Source: an uncultured Chlorobiales bacterium
Lineage (GTDB): Bacteria > Bacteroidota > Chlorobiia > Chlorobiales > Chlorobiaceae
NCBI GenBank assembly: GCA_903901395.1
Contig: CAIUQW010000410.1
Location: 1 to 6,999 of the forward strand
Reading direction: 5' to 3'
Length of the DNA: 6,999 bases
The notes under the pieces were generated by a model that saw only the letters and a program-made list of their open reading frames with translations, had not been told where the DNA came from and searched no databases. This document shows positions 1 to 5,753 of the stretch, piece after piece; position 1 is the first letter of the stretch, and each line of letters opens with the position of its first letter. A program made the translations under genes and the position numbers.

Positions 1-222
1 ACAACCTCGGGAGTGGTCGCAATGCTGGAAAGAAGAGAAATGAAGAGGGGTAGTCTCACATCAATCAAGCGGCAGAGCCTGAGCCTGCCATCGATCCATC
101 ACAATCAGCGGAAAACCGCAGCCCGCCTGGCCTTTGGGATTTCCGACTCTTTCTTGGCATCATCACCACAACAAAATCGAATTACATAGTACGATTTTCT
201 CCAGCCAAAGACGAATTAAATT
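1..222. other. left-edge stretch with no recognised gene
   Basis: This stretch lies downstream of the minus-strand RES toxin gene. One plus-strand frame is open from the window edge to a TAG at 187-189 (63 codons, with an internal ATG at 22). Its translation is Ser/Arg/Gln-rich and resembles no family I know, so I do not call it a gene. A tandem 6-bp repeat (gagcct twice, 75-86) is the only other small-scale pattern. It is probably intergenic sequence or the decayed end of a neighbouring gene outside the window. Confidence 0.4.
173..198 (-). terminator. weak stem-loop after the RES toxin gene (possible terminator)
   Basis: Seven-base arms aaaatcg (173-179) and cgatttt (192-198) are perfect inverted repeats around a 12-nt loop, about 25 bp beyond the toxin stop codon. 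On the minus strand the second arm ends in TTTT followed by GTTGTTG, vaguely like a rho-independent terminator. The stem is AT-rich with a long loop, so the call is tentative. Confidence 0.3.
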
Positions 223-936
223 TCAGAAATGATCGAGCGGTATCTTCATCAGGCCAGCACCAGATTGTTCTTCGACCTCGATCATCCCGTTCTGAAGCCG
301 ATACGCAAGATAGCTGTGGTGCTGCGGTTCGGACAGGACTGCCGGATTCAGCAGGGCGTAATTCAAACCGCCGGAATGTCTTACGGAAAAAGTCACCAGC
401 CCCGGATGGCCTTCCCGGTGAATTCGGCTCCCGACACCCTGGGTGAAGCTGTAATCACTCTTGTGGAGAAGCTGCGGATAGCTTTTGACCGCCGGGCGGA
501 AATCGAGCAAGCCCGCCCGGCAAGACACGCTAAACAGTTGACGACGGGTAACGACAGAGCCGTGTTCGAGAGCGGCATCCGCGAGAAATCCGCGCGACCA
601 GTGGTACGCCGTCTCATACACCGTCGTTTCGACCGCATCGCTGCCATACCAGACGCCGAACGATCCATTTGAAAAACGGCTTGTCTGCCAGTTGCTGAAG
701 GGCCAGAGAATAGACTTGGACCACTCCGCCTCTTCAAAAGCGCGATAGATTTCCGGCTCGAACGATGAGTGGCGCATCGGTTTTACATCGGCGGCCACCG
801 ATAGCGCAAGAGACCAGTCGGCTGGATTATCGCTCAGATCGTCGAAAGCATTTTCTATATCAGCCAATGAAACGATATTGCGCAGCAGAAGTAGGTTGAC
901 GTCGAGTAAGTCTATTTCTGAAAACAGATTATCCAT
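223..936 (-). CDS. RES-domain toxin of a type II toxin-antitoxin system
   Basis: This is a 237-residue RES-fold protein, the toxin half of an Xre-RES module. Characterised relatives attack NAD+ (MbcT phosphorolyses it, other Res toxins deplete it) or ADP-ribosylate a host enzyme (ParT). The catalytic pattern is visible: R87 in SRFSNG, Y97 in VWYGSD, E108 in VYETAYH, and a later serine near 188 in SVRHSGGLNYALLNP. R-to-Y and Y-to-E spacings are 10 and 11 residues. An N-terminal extension of about 60 residues precedes the core, making it longer than the minimal domain. The ATG lies 2 bp after the antitoxin stop with no close Shine-Dalgarno, so translation is probably coupled to the antitoxin. 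The frame is intact and all four key positions are present, so it is likely active. Which chemistry it uses (NAD+ degradation or protein modification) cannot be decided from sequence. Confidence 0.88.
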   Translation of the reverse strand: MDNLFSEIDLLDVNLLLLRNIVSLADIENAFDDLSDNPADWSLALSVAADVKPMRHSSFEPEIYRAFEEAEWSKSILWPFSNWQTSRFSNGSFGVWYGSDAVETTVYETAYHWSRGFLADAALEHGSVVTRRQLFSVSCRAGLLDFRPAVKSYPQLLHKSDYSFTQGVGSRIHREGHPGLVTFSVRHSGGLNYALLNPAVLSEPQHHSYLAYRLQNGMIEVEEQSGAGLMKIPLDHF

Positions 937-938
937 TG

Positions 939-1358
939 TCAGGAAACGAGCGCCCTGTCGAGATAGGAACGAACCATCAACAGCCCGGCAAATCCCTTCT
1001 CCCTGATTACTTCGACCGGCGTATGGTTATCGAAGGCTCTGTTTCTGAGAGAAACCCAGCGATAGACGAGATCACGGTTTTCCGGAAACAGCGCCCGTAA
1101 ATTTCTGTGAATCGCCAGCAGGTGACCGACACGCTCGTACTGATCGCGACTCGTTCCGACAGGCTCGCCTTTACGGTAGCGCATCAACGCCGCTCTGTTG
1201 GAAGATGCGATACCAAGCAAACTGGCCTGATCCTCGGTCGAAAGACTCCAATGATCAAAAAGGTTCATCACCATTTTCGCCAAACCTCCGCGATCCTGCG
1301 CTGTAATTTGCTGATCCACTGATGGAGCAACCACATCCATTTCTAATGCCGTTCTCAT
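939..1358 (-). CDS. Xre/MbcA/ParS-type antitoxin (DUF2384 C-terminal domain)
   Basis: This 139-residue protein is the cognate antitoxin of the RES toxin directly downstream. Residues about 36-66 ([14 protein letters not shown] ... RYRKG) look like an Xre-type helix-turn-helix. Residues about 87-136 carry the MbcA/ParS toxin-binding pattern, with YRWV, then [10 protein letters not shown], then [14 protein letters not shown]. In characterised systems this C-terminal region covers the toxin's NAD+ pocket while the helix-turn-helix represses the operon. The ATG at 1358 has a good Shine-Dalgarno, GGAG at 1370-1367, 8 nt away. A sigma70-like promoter and a palindrome lie immediately upstream, consistent with autoregulation. 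Antitoxin-first order and the 2-bp gap to the toxin are typical of the family. Base composition is visibly lower in GC than the archease/thpR and waaA genes next door. Confidence 0.87.
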   Translation of the reverse strand: MRTALEMDVVAPSVDQQITAQDRGGLAKMVMNLFDHWSLSTEDQASLLGIASSNRAALMRYRKGEPVGTSRDQYERVGHLLAIHRNLRALFPENRDLVYRWVSLRNRAFDNHTPVEVIREKGFAGLLMVRSYLDRALVS

Positions 1359-1403
1359 CTTCTCGACTCCGTGATACAGTTATTGCGATAACATCTTACG
1401 GAT

Positions 1404-1432
1404 AGTATAAGAAAAAATAATTATCAAAACAA
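1404..1432 (-). promoter_or_regulatory. candidate sigma70-type promoter of the antitoxin-toxin operon
   Basis: On the minus strand, TTGTTT (1432-1427) and TATACT (1409-1404) are separated by 17 nt. They lie about 45 bp upstream of the antitoxin ATG in a markedly AT-rich stretch. The -35 hexamer falls inside the adjacent palindrome. Confidence 0.6.
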
Positions 1433-1445
1433 TATTTGTTTTGAT
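1423..1445. promoter_or_regulatory. 23-bp palindrome over the -35 box, likely TA operator
   Basis: Perfect 10-bp arms atcaaaacaa (1423-1432) and ttgttttgat (1436-1445) surround a 3-bp centre (tat). The palindrome overlaps the candidate -35 box, where a bound antitoxin or toxin-antitoxin complex would block transcription. Read as RNA from the minus strand, the same hairpin is followed by AATTATTTTTTC, so it could also terminate transcription coming from thpR. The low-GC stem makes operator the better reading. Confidence 0.65.
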
Positions 1446-1467
1446 CGCAACAACTATTCACGATAAT

Positions 1468-2043
1468 TCATTCAGATGATGGCGCTCGCTTATCGAGAAT
1501 CTGACCACCTCCGAGCCTGAAGCGGCACAACTCCTGATACTTCGCGCCGCCGGGTTTGAGGTCGGATTCGTAAAGGCAGAGCGCGTCGAGCGTGGCGGGC
1601 CACGACACAGGTTCGCGGAGCTTGTGCGCACGCATCGCGTTGAAATCGTGCGAGTTGAAGCGGGCGATGGTGAGGTGCTGGAGGAAGGATTCGCGCGGTT
1701 CGCCTGGCGCTCCGGTTGCTGTGAGGAGGCTCTGGGCAAACTCCGGCATTCCGGCGGGCGCTTTGCCGGTTGCCCAGATGAGCCTCGGGCGACGCGGGTC
1801 GGGGCCGAACGAGACTCTCTCGAACACGACCTCGAACGGTGACTGCCGCGCCGCTTCGTCGCGCAACGCCTCGCACGCCGCCGCGACATCGAGGCACTGC
1901 CACGGCGGCACCATCGTCAGATGCAGGTTCTCCGGCCTGACCCACCGCACCTTCAGCCCGGCGTGCGCCCGCCGGAACTCCTCCGCGGCTTCGACAAGCT
2001 CCCGGCCTGCGGGCAGCCCCACGAACACGCGACGGCTTTCCAT
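1468..2043 (-). CDS. thpR: RNA 2',3'-cyclic phosphodiesterase (ThpR/LigT, 2H family)
   Basis: This is a 2H phosphoesterase that hydrolyses 2',3'-cyclic phosphate RNA ends to 2'-phosphate; the family was first described as 2'-5' RNA ligases. Both signature HxTx motifs are present: HLTM in RPENLHLTMVP and HLTI in LQHLTIARF, at residues 41-44 and 123-126. The N-terminus MESRRVFVGLP (strand beta-1) and the C-terminal LYESDLKPGGAKYQEL are also typical. I start it at the ATG 2043-2041 (191 residues) rather than an in-frame ATG 30 bp upstream, because 2043 gives the usual family N-terminus and overlaps the archease stop as TGATG, implying translational coupling. It forms an operon with archease. It is full length with both catalytic histidines. 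The cellular substrate is not known for certain in any bacterium. Confidence 0.9.
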   Translation of the reverse strand: MESRRVFVGLPAGRELVEAAEEFRRAHAGLKVRWVRPENLHLTMVPPWQCLDVAAACEALRDEAARQSPFEVVFERVSFGPDPRRPRLIWATGKAPAGMPEFAQSLLTATGAPGEPRESFLQHLTIARFNSHDFNAMRAHKLREPVSWPATLDALCLYESDLKPGGAKYQELCRFRLGGGQILDKRAPSSE

Positions 2044-2444
2044 CAGATGTCCATTAAAAGTATGGCGACCCATGAACCGTCGGCAAGCTCTTCGACTTTC
2101 GCGCCATGATACGTGACGGCTTTGATTTCGTCCCTCGCGCCGGAAATTGCTTTACCGTGAAATGAGCCTTCGACGTAATTCTCGTTGATCGAGCGGATCG
2201 TGATTACATCGTACGCCTCGCGGTGTATTTGCGAGAGGGCGAGCGCTTCGTTGAGCAGATCAACGAGCAGCGCGACGCGGTCGGGCGCTTCGATGTGGAA
2301 GGGACGCTCGACCGCGCCATCGCGCCACTCCGGCCTGCACCACTCCGTCATGGCCCGCAACGCCTCGCCGGGCAGCTCCGCGAAGCTTGCAGCGGTCACC
2401 TCGAAGCAGAGGTCGGCGGTATGTTCGAGCAGGCGATACGGCAT
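2043..2444 (-). CDS. archease (activator of the RtcB RNA ligase)
   Basis: Archease is a small protein that promotes guanylylation and turnover of RtcB, the ligase joining 2',3'-cyclic-phosphate or 3'-phosphate RNA ends to 5'-OH ends in tRNA splicing or repair. The 133-residue product has the family hallmarks: EHTADLCFEV near the N-terminus (acidic metal site), LLVDLLNEAL in the middle, the strongly conserved DEIKAVTYHGAKV, and the terminal LLMDI with its conserved Asp. The length is normal. The ATG at 2444 sits in the second unit of a tandem 10-bp repeat that carries an out-of-frame ATG 10 bp upstream; the GGAA just upstream is too close to be a good Shine-Dalgarno. Its stop shares one base with the thpR start. 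RtcB is expected elsewhere in the genome. The gene is divergent from waaA. Confidence 0.93.
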   Translation of the reverse strand: MPYRLLEHTADLCFEVTAASFAELPGEALRAMTEWCRPEWRDGAVERPFHIEAPDRVALLVDLLNEALALSQIHREAYDVITIRSINENYVEGSFHGKAISGARDEIKAVTYHGAKVEELADGSWVAILLMDI

Positions 2445-2460
2445 GTTCCGGCATGTTCCG
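2441..2460. repeat. perfect 10-bp tandem duplication across the archease start
   Basis: gcatgttccg occurs twice back to back (2441-2450 and 2451-2460). On the minus strand each unit supplies a GGAAC-ATG block. Only the ATG at 2444 is in frame with archease; the one at 2454 opens a different frame. A slippage duplication is the simplest origin. Confidence 0.85.
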
Positions 2461-2476
2461 TAATTTCTGTGATGTA

Positions 2477-2488
2477 TCGTTCAAACGA
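2477..2488. repeat. short inverted repeat in the archease/waaA divergent gap
   Basis: Arms tcgtt (2477-2481) and aacga (2484-2488) flank a 2-bp centre. It lies in the 132-bp divergent intergenic region, where I find no convincing -35/-10 pair on either strand. It could be a regulator half-site pair, but 5-bp arms can arise by chance. Confidence 0.25.
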
Positions 2489-2576
2489 GCTTCATACAGA
2501 CAATGTACGCAACCCGGCGGCTTGTCGCTTTTTTATCTTACCTTGAAAGACGAAAAATCTATTCACGGAACGAATC

Positions 2577-3860
2577 ATGCCCTCACTCGCCCTCGCCGCA
2601 TACCGGTTGCTCTCGCCGCTCCAGCCGCTTCTGTTGCGACTTTTGGCGTCGCGCAAGCCGAGGCTGAAAACCTTCATGGAGGCGCGGACGAACCTCTTCG
2701 AGGAGCTTGAATCGCGTCTCGCCGCACTACCCGAGCCGTCGTGCCGCCTGTGGATTCACGCCTCGTCGGTCGGCGAGTTCGAACAGGCCCGCACGATCAT
2801 TGCCGAACTGCGAGCGCAAATGCCGGAGATGGATGTCGTGGTATCGTTCTTCTCCGACTCGGGCTACGAAACGCGCAAAAACTACCCCGACGCGGCGGCG
2901 GTTTTCTACCTGCCTCTCGACACGCCGGAGAACGCCCGCAGGCTCGCCAGCCTCGTCCGGGCGGACATTTTCATGCTGATGCGCTACGACTTCTGGCCGA
3001 ACCACCTCGCGGCGATCAAGCGAAGCGGAGCGCGAATGATTCTCGCCGCCGCCGCGCTGCCCGACGGTTCGCCTTATCTCAAGCGCGGATTGAAAGGATT
3101 TTACGGCAATCTATTCAGGCTGTTTGACGAAATTTTCACCATCGACGCCAAGGACATCACCACCTTCCGCGCCCAGTTCGGCTGCACGAACGTCCGGCAG
3201 GCGGGCGACCCGCGATTCGACCAGGTTGTCGAGCGGCAGAGAAAAAGCGACGAGCGGGCGGCGCGGCTCAAGCCGCTGTTCCGCGGTCGGATGACGCTCG
3301 TCGGTGGAAGCGTCTGGGAGCCGGACGAGGCGATTCTGATCCCCGCGTGGCTCTCGCTCCGCGACAAACTTAGCCTCGTACTGGTGCCGCACAAGGTGGA
3401 TCGCCCGAACATCGAGCGCTTGCTGAGCGACCTGCGGCAACGGGGCATCGAGGCTGTGACAATCTCCGCGCTCGGCGAAAGCTTCGACCCGGCGACGCAG
3501 GTGCTCGTGGTCGATCAGGTCGGCTACCTCGCCGAACTCTACGCCATCGCCGCAATTGCGTACGTCGGCGGCGGCTTTGGCGTGAACGTGCACAACACCA
3601 TCGAGCCAGCCGTGCACGGCATTCCGGTGCTCTTCGGCCCGATCTACGGCAACTCGCCCGAAGCGAGCGGCCTCGTCGAAGCCGGAGCCGCCACGGTCGT
3701 CACCAGCGAACCGGAACTCCGCCAGGCGCTGACCGCCTTCGTCGAGGACGCCGCGCACCTGAAACGCACCGGCGAAAAAGCGGGCAATTACGTCCACGCC
3801 CGCCTCGGAGCCACCACCATGATCGCCAAATCCATCGCGGAGTATTGTCAGAAGAGGTGA
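2577..3860 (+). CDS. waaA: 3-deoxy-D-manno-octulosonic acid (Kdo) transferase, GT30
   Basis: WaaA transfers Kdo from CMP-Kdo to the lipid A precursor at the inner face of the cytoplasmic membrane, starting the LPS core. The 427-residue length is normal. An N-terminal hydrophobic helix (about residues 5-24) anchors it. The GT-B N-domain follows: FMEARTNLFEEL, whose E35 probably aligns with the proposed general base; then WIHASSVGEFEQAR (59-72), FFSDSGYETRKNY (91-103) and YDFWPNHL (137-144). The C-domain has VGGSVWEPDE (242-251), LVPHKVDR (269-276), and the CMP-Kdo-binding signature YVGGGFGVNVHNTIEPAVHG (329-348) followed by PVLFGP. The SGYETRKNY and VGGGFG...HNT variants are those of Bacteroidota/Chlorobiota enzymes. 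The ATG at 2577 has GGAA 6 nt upstream. The number of Kdo residues added cannot be told from sequence. It stands alone, divergent from archease. Confidence 0.95.
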   Translation: MPSLALAAYRLLSPLQPLLLRLLASRKPRLKTFMEARTNLFEELESRLAALPEPSCRLWIHASSVGEFEQARTIIAELRAQMPEMDVVVSFFSDSGYETRKNYPDAAAVFYLPLDTPENARRLASLVRADIFMLMRYDFWPNHLAAIKRSGARMILAAAALPDGSPYLKRGLKGFYGNLFRLFDEIFTIDAKDITTFRAQFGCTNVRQAGDPRFDQVVERQRKSDERAARLKPLFRGRMTLVGGSVWEPDEAILIPAWLSLRDKLSLVLVPHKVDRPNIERLLSDLRQRGIEAVTISALGESFDPATQVLVVDQVGYLAELYAIAAIAYVGGGFGVNVHNTIEPAVHGIPVLFGPIYGNSPEASGLVEAGAATVVTSEPELRQALTAFVEDAAHLKRTGEKAGNYVHARLGATTMIAKSIAEYCQKR

Positions 3861-3896
3861 AGGGTAGAGGATGAAACCTTGGGAAAAACATCTTCC

Positions 3897-3958
3897 GTAG
3901 GGGCAAGCCCCCGTGCTTGCCCTCGACTTACCGGGCAGGCACAGGGGCCTGCCCCTAC
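3897..3958. repeat. intergenic palindromic repeat, copy A (double hairpin)
   Basis: Two 26-bp arms (3897-3922 and 3933-3958) are inverted copies with three mismatches around a 10-nt spacer; each arm begins or ends GTAGGGGC/GCCCCTAC. Each arm is itself a small palindrome: GGGCAAG/CTTGCCC (3901-3907 with 3916-3922) and GGGCAGGC/GCCTGCCC (3933-3940 with 3947-3954, 6-nt loop). It starts 36 bp after the waaA stop and may help end that transcript, but no T-run follows on the plus strand. It looks like a dispersed REP/MITE-like element. The right half and its flank recur at 5554-5590. Confidence 0.85.
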
Positions 3959-4022
3959 GAAATCGCAAATACATGAACATCCATACAAGGCGTTCCGCCC
4001 TCGCCCAATATCCTCCAACCCG

Positions 4023-4051
4023 TTGCCTGCGCAATATTTTCGCAGTATCTT
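4023..4051 (+). promoter_or_regulatory. candidate sigma70-type promoter of the TPR gene
   Basis: TTGCCT (4023-4028) and TATCTT (4046-4051) are separated by exactly 17 nt, which would start the transcript near 4058 and leave a leader of about 38 nt before the ATG at 4096. The spacer contains an inverted repeat, CTGCG (4027-4031) with CGCAG (4041-4045), a possible regulator site. The position independently supports the 4096 start. Confidence 0.5.
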
Positions 4052-4095
4052 GCGACATACAAATTTTGCAGTTTCACCCTCTGACTCATTGCCGG

Positions 4096-5514
4096 ATGAA
4101 GAAAGAAGTGAAAGCGGCGATCATCGCTGGAATCATGGCCAGCATCATCGTGCCATCGTTTTGCCTGAGTGCTGCGACAACAAGCACTACCGTCATTCAG
4201 GGAAATCAGAACATCGTCGCCGGTCGTGATGTGTATCAAGGGTTAAATCTCACACAGCTTGACAGATACAGAAAGATCATCCTGCAACAGGATTGGGAGG
4301 CGACCAAAGAGAATCCGACGTTCAGGAAGCTGGTTCGAGCTGCTCACGGCGGCAAGGATGTCGAGCAGCTCGATGCTTACAGCCGGGCGACCTTCTGGGA
4401 AGACCTCTCCAAATATCTCGACAAGGTCGTGCAGGCGGATGCCGATGCGCAAAAACTGTTTCAGCAAGGCCCGGTTGGCGCTGAACTGAAAGCCCTGATC
4501 CCGAAAGTCGAAGCCGCCCGGGACAACTTCGACTACGACCAGGTCAACCGCCTGCTGGCCGGGTTCCGCGACAAGTACGCGGATTTGCAGCAAGACCTCG
4601 CAAAAGTACACTACCTGCAAGGCCAGACCTACGAACTGCAAATCAACTACCCCGAAGCCGAGCGCTACTACAAAAAAGCCGCCGCCATCGAGGATGAAAA
4701 CCCGCTTTACCTCGATGCCCATGCAACGATGCTCTGGAAAATGGGACGTTACGATGAAGCTGAACCGCTTTACCGACGCGCTCTCGCTATCGGCGAAAAA
4801 GCCCTCGGCCCTAACCATCCCGACGTTGCCAAAAGCCTGAACAATCTGGCGCTTTTGCTGCAAGCTCAGGGCAACTACCGCGACGCTGAACCGCTCTACC
4901 GTCGCGCTCTCGCTATCGATGAAAAAGCGCTCGACCCCAATCATCCCAATGTTGCTTCACACCTGAACAATCTGGCGCTTTTGCTAAAAGCTCAGGGCAA
5001 CTACCGCGACGCTGAACCGCTCTACCGACGCGCCATCGCTATCGGCGAAAAAACGCTCGGCCCTAACCATCCAAACGTTGCCAAAAGCCTGAACAATCTG
5101 GCGTTTTTACTGAAAAAACAAGGCAACTACCGCGACGCTGAACCACTCTTCCGTCGCGCTCTCGCTATCGGCGAAAAAACGCTCGGCCACAATCATCCCG
5201 ACATTGCCACGCTCCTGAACAATCTGGCGGGTTTACTGGAAACGCAGGGCAACTACCGCGACGCTGAACCGCTCTATCGACGCGCTCTCGCTATCTGGGA
5301 AAAAGCGCTTGGCCCTAATCATCCTGATGTTGCCTCAGGCCTGAACAATCTGGCGTTCTTACTGCACAATCAGGGCAACTACCACGACGCTGAACCGCTC
5401 TATCGACGCGCTCTCGCTATTCTGGAAAAGTCTCTTGGCCCGAAGCATCCAAATACCATTTCATGCACAAACAACCTCAACGCTTTGCTTGAAAAGAAAA
5501 AAGCAGCGAAGTAG
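4096..5514 (+). CDS. predicted exported TPR protein, kinesin-light-chain-type repeats
   Basis: This is a 472-residue protein that probably scaffolds protein contacts outside the cytoplasm; no specific function is recognised. Residues 1-27 look like a Sec signal peptide: a Lys-rich start (MKKEVK), a hydrophobic core AAIIAGIMASIIV, and a likely cleavage after SAA. The frame stays open upstream to an ATG at 3913, but that extension would be translated from inside repeat copy A and bury the signal peptide, so I chose 4096, just after a candidate promoter; a clear Shine-Dalgarno is lacking. Next come VIQGNQNIVAGRDVYQG (33-49), a helical region (about 51-165), one canonical TPR (about 168-201), then six 42-residue repeats (217-468) of the pattern GNYRDAEPLYRRALAI-EK-LGPNHP--A--LNNLA-LL, ending in Lys-rich KKKAAK. 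Six repeats at 126-bp periodicity are highly similar in DNA. It is flanked by two related hairpin repeats. Confidence 0.85.
   Translation: MKKEVKAAIIAGIMASIIVPSFCLSAATTSTTVIQGNQNIVAGRDVYQGLNLTQLDRYRKIILQQDWEATKENPTFRKLVRAAHGGKDVEQLDAYSRATFWEDLSKYLDKVVQADADAQKLFQQGPVGAELKALIPKVEAARDNFDYDQVNRLLAGFRDKYADLQQDLAKVHYLQGQTYELQINYPEAERYYKKAAAIEDENPLYLDAHATMLWKMGRYDEAEPLYRRALAIGEKALGPNHPDVAKSLNNLALLLQAQGNYRDAEPLYRRALAIDEKALDPNHPNVASHLNNLALLLKAQGNYRDAEPLYRRAIAIGEKTLGPNHPNVAKSLNNLAFLLKKQGNYRDAEPLFRRALAIGEKTLGHNHPDIATLLNNLAGLLETQGNYRDAEPLYRRALAIWEKALGPNHPDVASGLNNLAFLLHNQGNYHDAEPLYRRALAILEKSLGPKHPNTISCTNNLNALLEKKKAAK
4744..5499 (+). repeat. six in-frame 126-bp tandem repeats encoding 42-aa TPRs
   Basis: Units begin at 4744, 4870, 4996, 5122, 5248 and 5374, each 126 bp. 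The first 23 bp of units 2 to 5 are identical, and the codons for RRALAI are nearly the same in units 1, 2, 4, 5 and 6, while the second half of each unit varies more. This suggests expansion by unequal exchange or continuing gene conversion, so copy number may vary between strains. Confidence 0.9.
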
Positions 5515-5553
5515 CCCTCGCGAACGACCCGATTTCGACGGATCGCCAATACA

Positions 5554-5590
5554 GGGCGGACACGCAGGTCCGCCCCTACAGAATCGCAAA
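5554..5590. repeat. intergenic palindromic repeat, copy B (single hairpin)
   Basis: GGGCGGAC (5554-5561) and GTCCGCCC (5568-5575) form a perfect 8-bp stem with a 6-nt loop, followed by CTACAGAATCGCAAA. It aligns without gaps to 3933-3969 of copy A, with 28 of 37 positions identical by my count, same orientation, same stem and loop size. The left half of copy A is absent. It lies 39 bp after the TPR stop and may act as a transcript end, though an A-run rather than a T-run follows on the plus strand. Confidence 0.8.
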
Positions 5591-5614
5591 AAAAACGGTA
5601 ACATCACGCCACGC

Positions 5615-5650
5615 ATTCCGATTCCGATTCCGACCCCGATTTCGATTTCT
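5615..5650. repeat. degenerate hexanucleotide tandem repeat (attccg)n
   Basis: Three perfect attccg units (5615-5632) are followed by accccg, atttcg and atttct, giving six units over 36 bp. It is noncoding and sits between repeat copy B and the DUF4293 gene. A simple-sequence tract like this may vary in length between strains. Confidence 0.8.
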
Positions 5651-5753
5651 CTCCCAGCACCCACATCCCCCCGAACAAAGAACTCTGACGGACGAAATCG
5701 TGATTTGCGTATATTCAGGGCATATCATGCAACGAACCAAAACCTCGGCAATC

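Noticed and set aside
229..672. 147-codon plus-strand frame overlapping the RES toxin
   Set aside because: The RES catalytic pattern on the opposite strand explains this region; the plus-strand product is not recognisable.
2043..2073. upstream in-frame ATG for thpR at 2073
   Set aside because: It would add ten residues overlapping archease and not typical of the family; the TGATG start at 2043 fits the usual N-terminus and coupling.
3897..3958. classical rho-independent terminator for waaA
   Set aside because: The stem is strong but no U-run follows on the plus strand, and a related sequence recurs after the TPR gene, so a dispersed repeat is the better description.
3111..4058. 315-codon open frame on the minus strand
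   Set aside because: It lies almost wholly antisense to waaA, whose protein motifs are unambiguous, and it reads through repeat copy A. Long antisense frames are expected in GC-rich coding DNA.
4156..4176. lipoprotein signal (lipobox) around the Cys at residue 23 of the TPR protein
   Set aside because: Residues before the Cys are VPSF, which does not fit L-[AS]-[GA]-C; a signal peptidase I site after SAA fits better.
4243..4944. 233-codon minus-strand frame opposite the TPR gene
   Set aside because: It is a complement shadow of the repeat-encoding strand, low in complexity and with no recognisable domain.
4744..5499. CRISPR-like regular repetition
   Set aside because: The period is 126 bp, in frame, and encodes 42-residue TPR units with no spacers.
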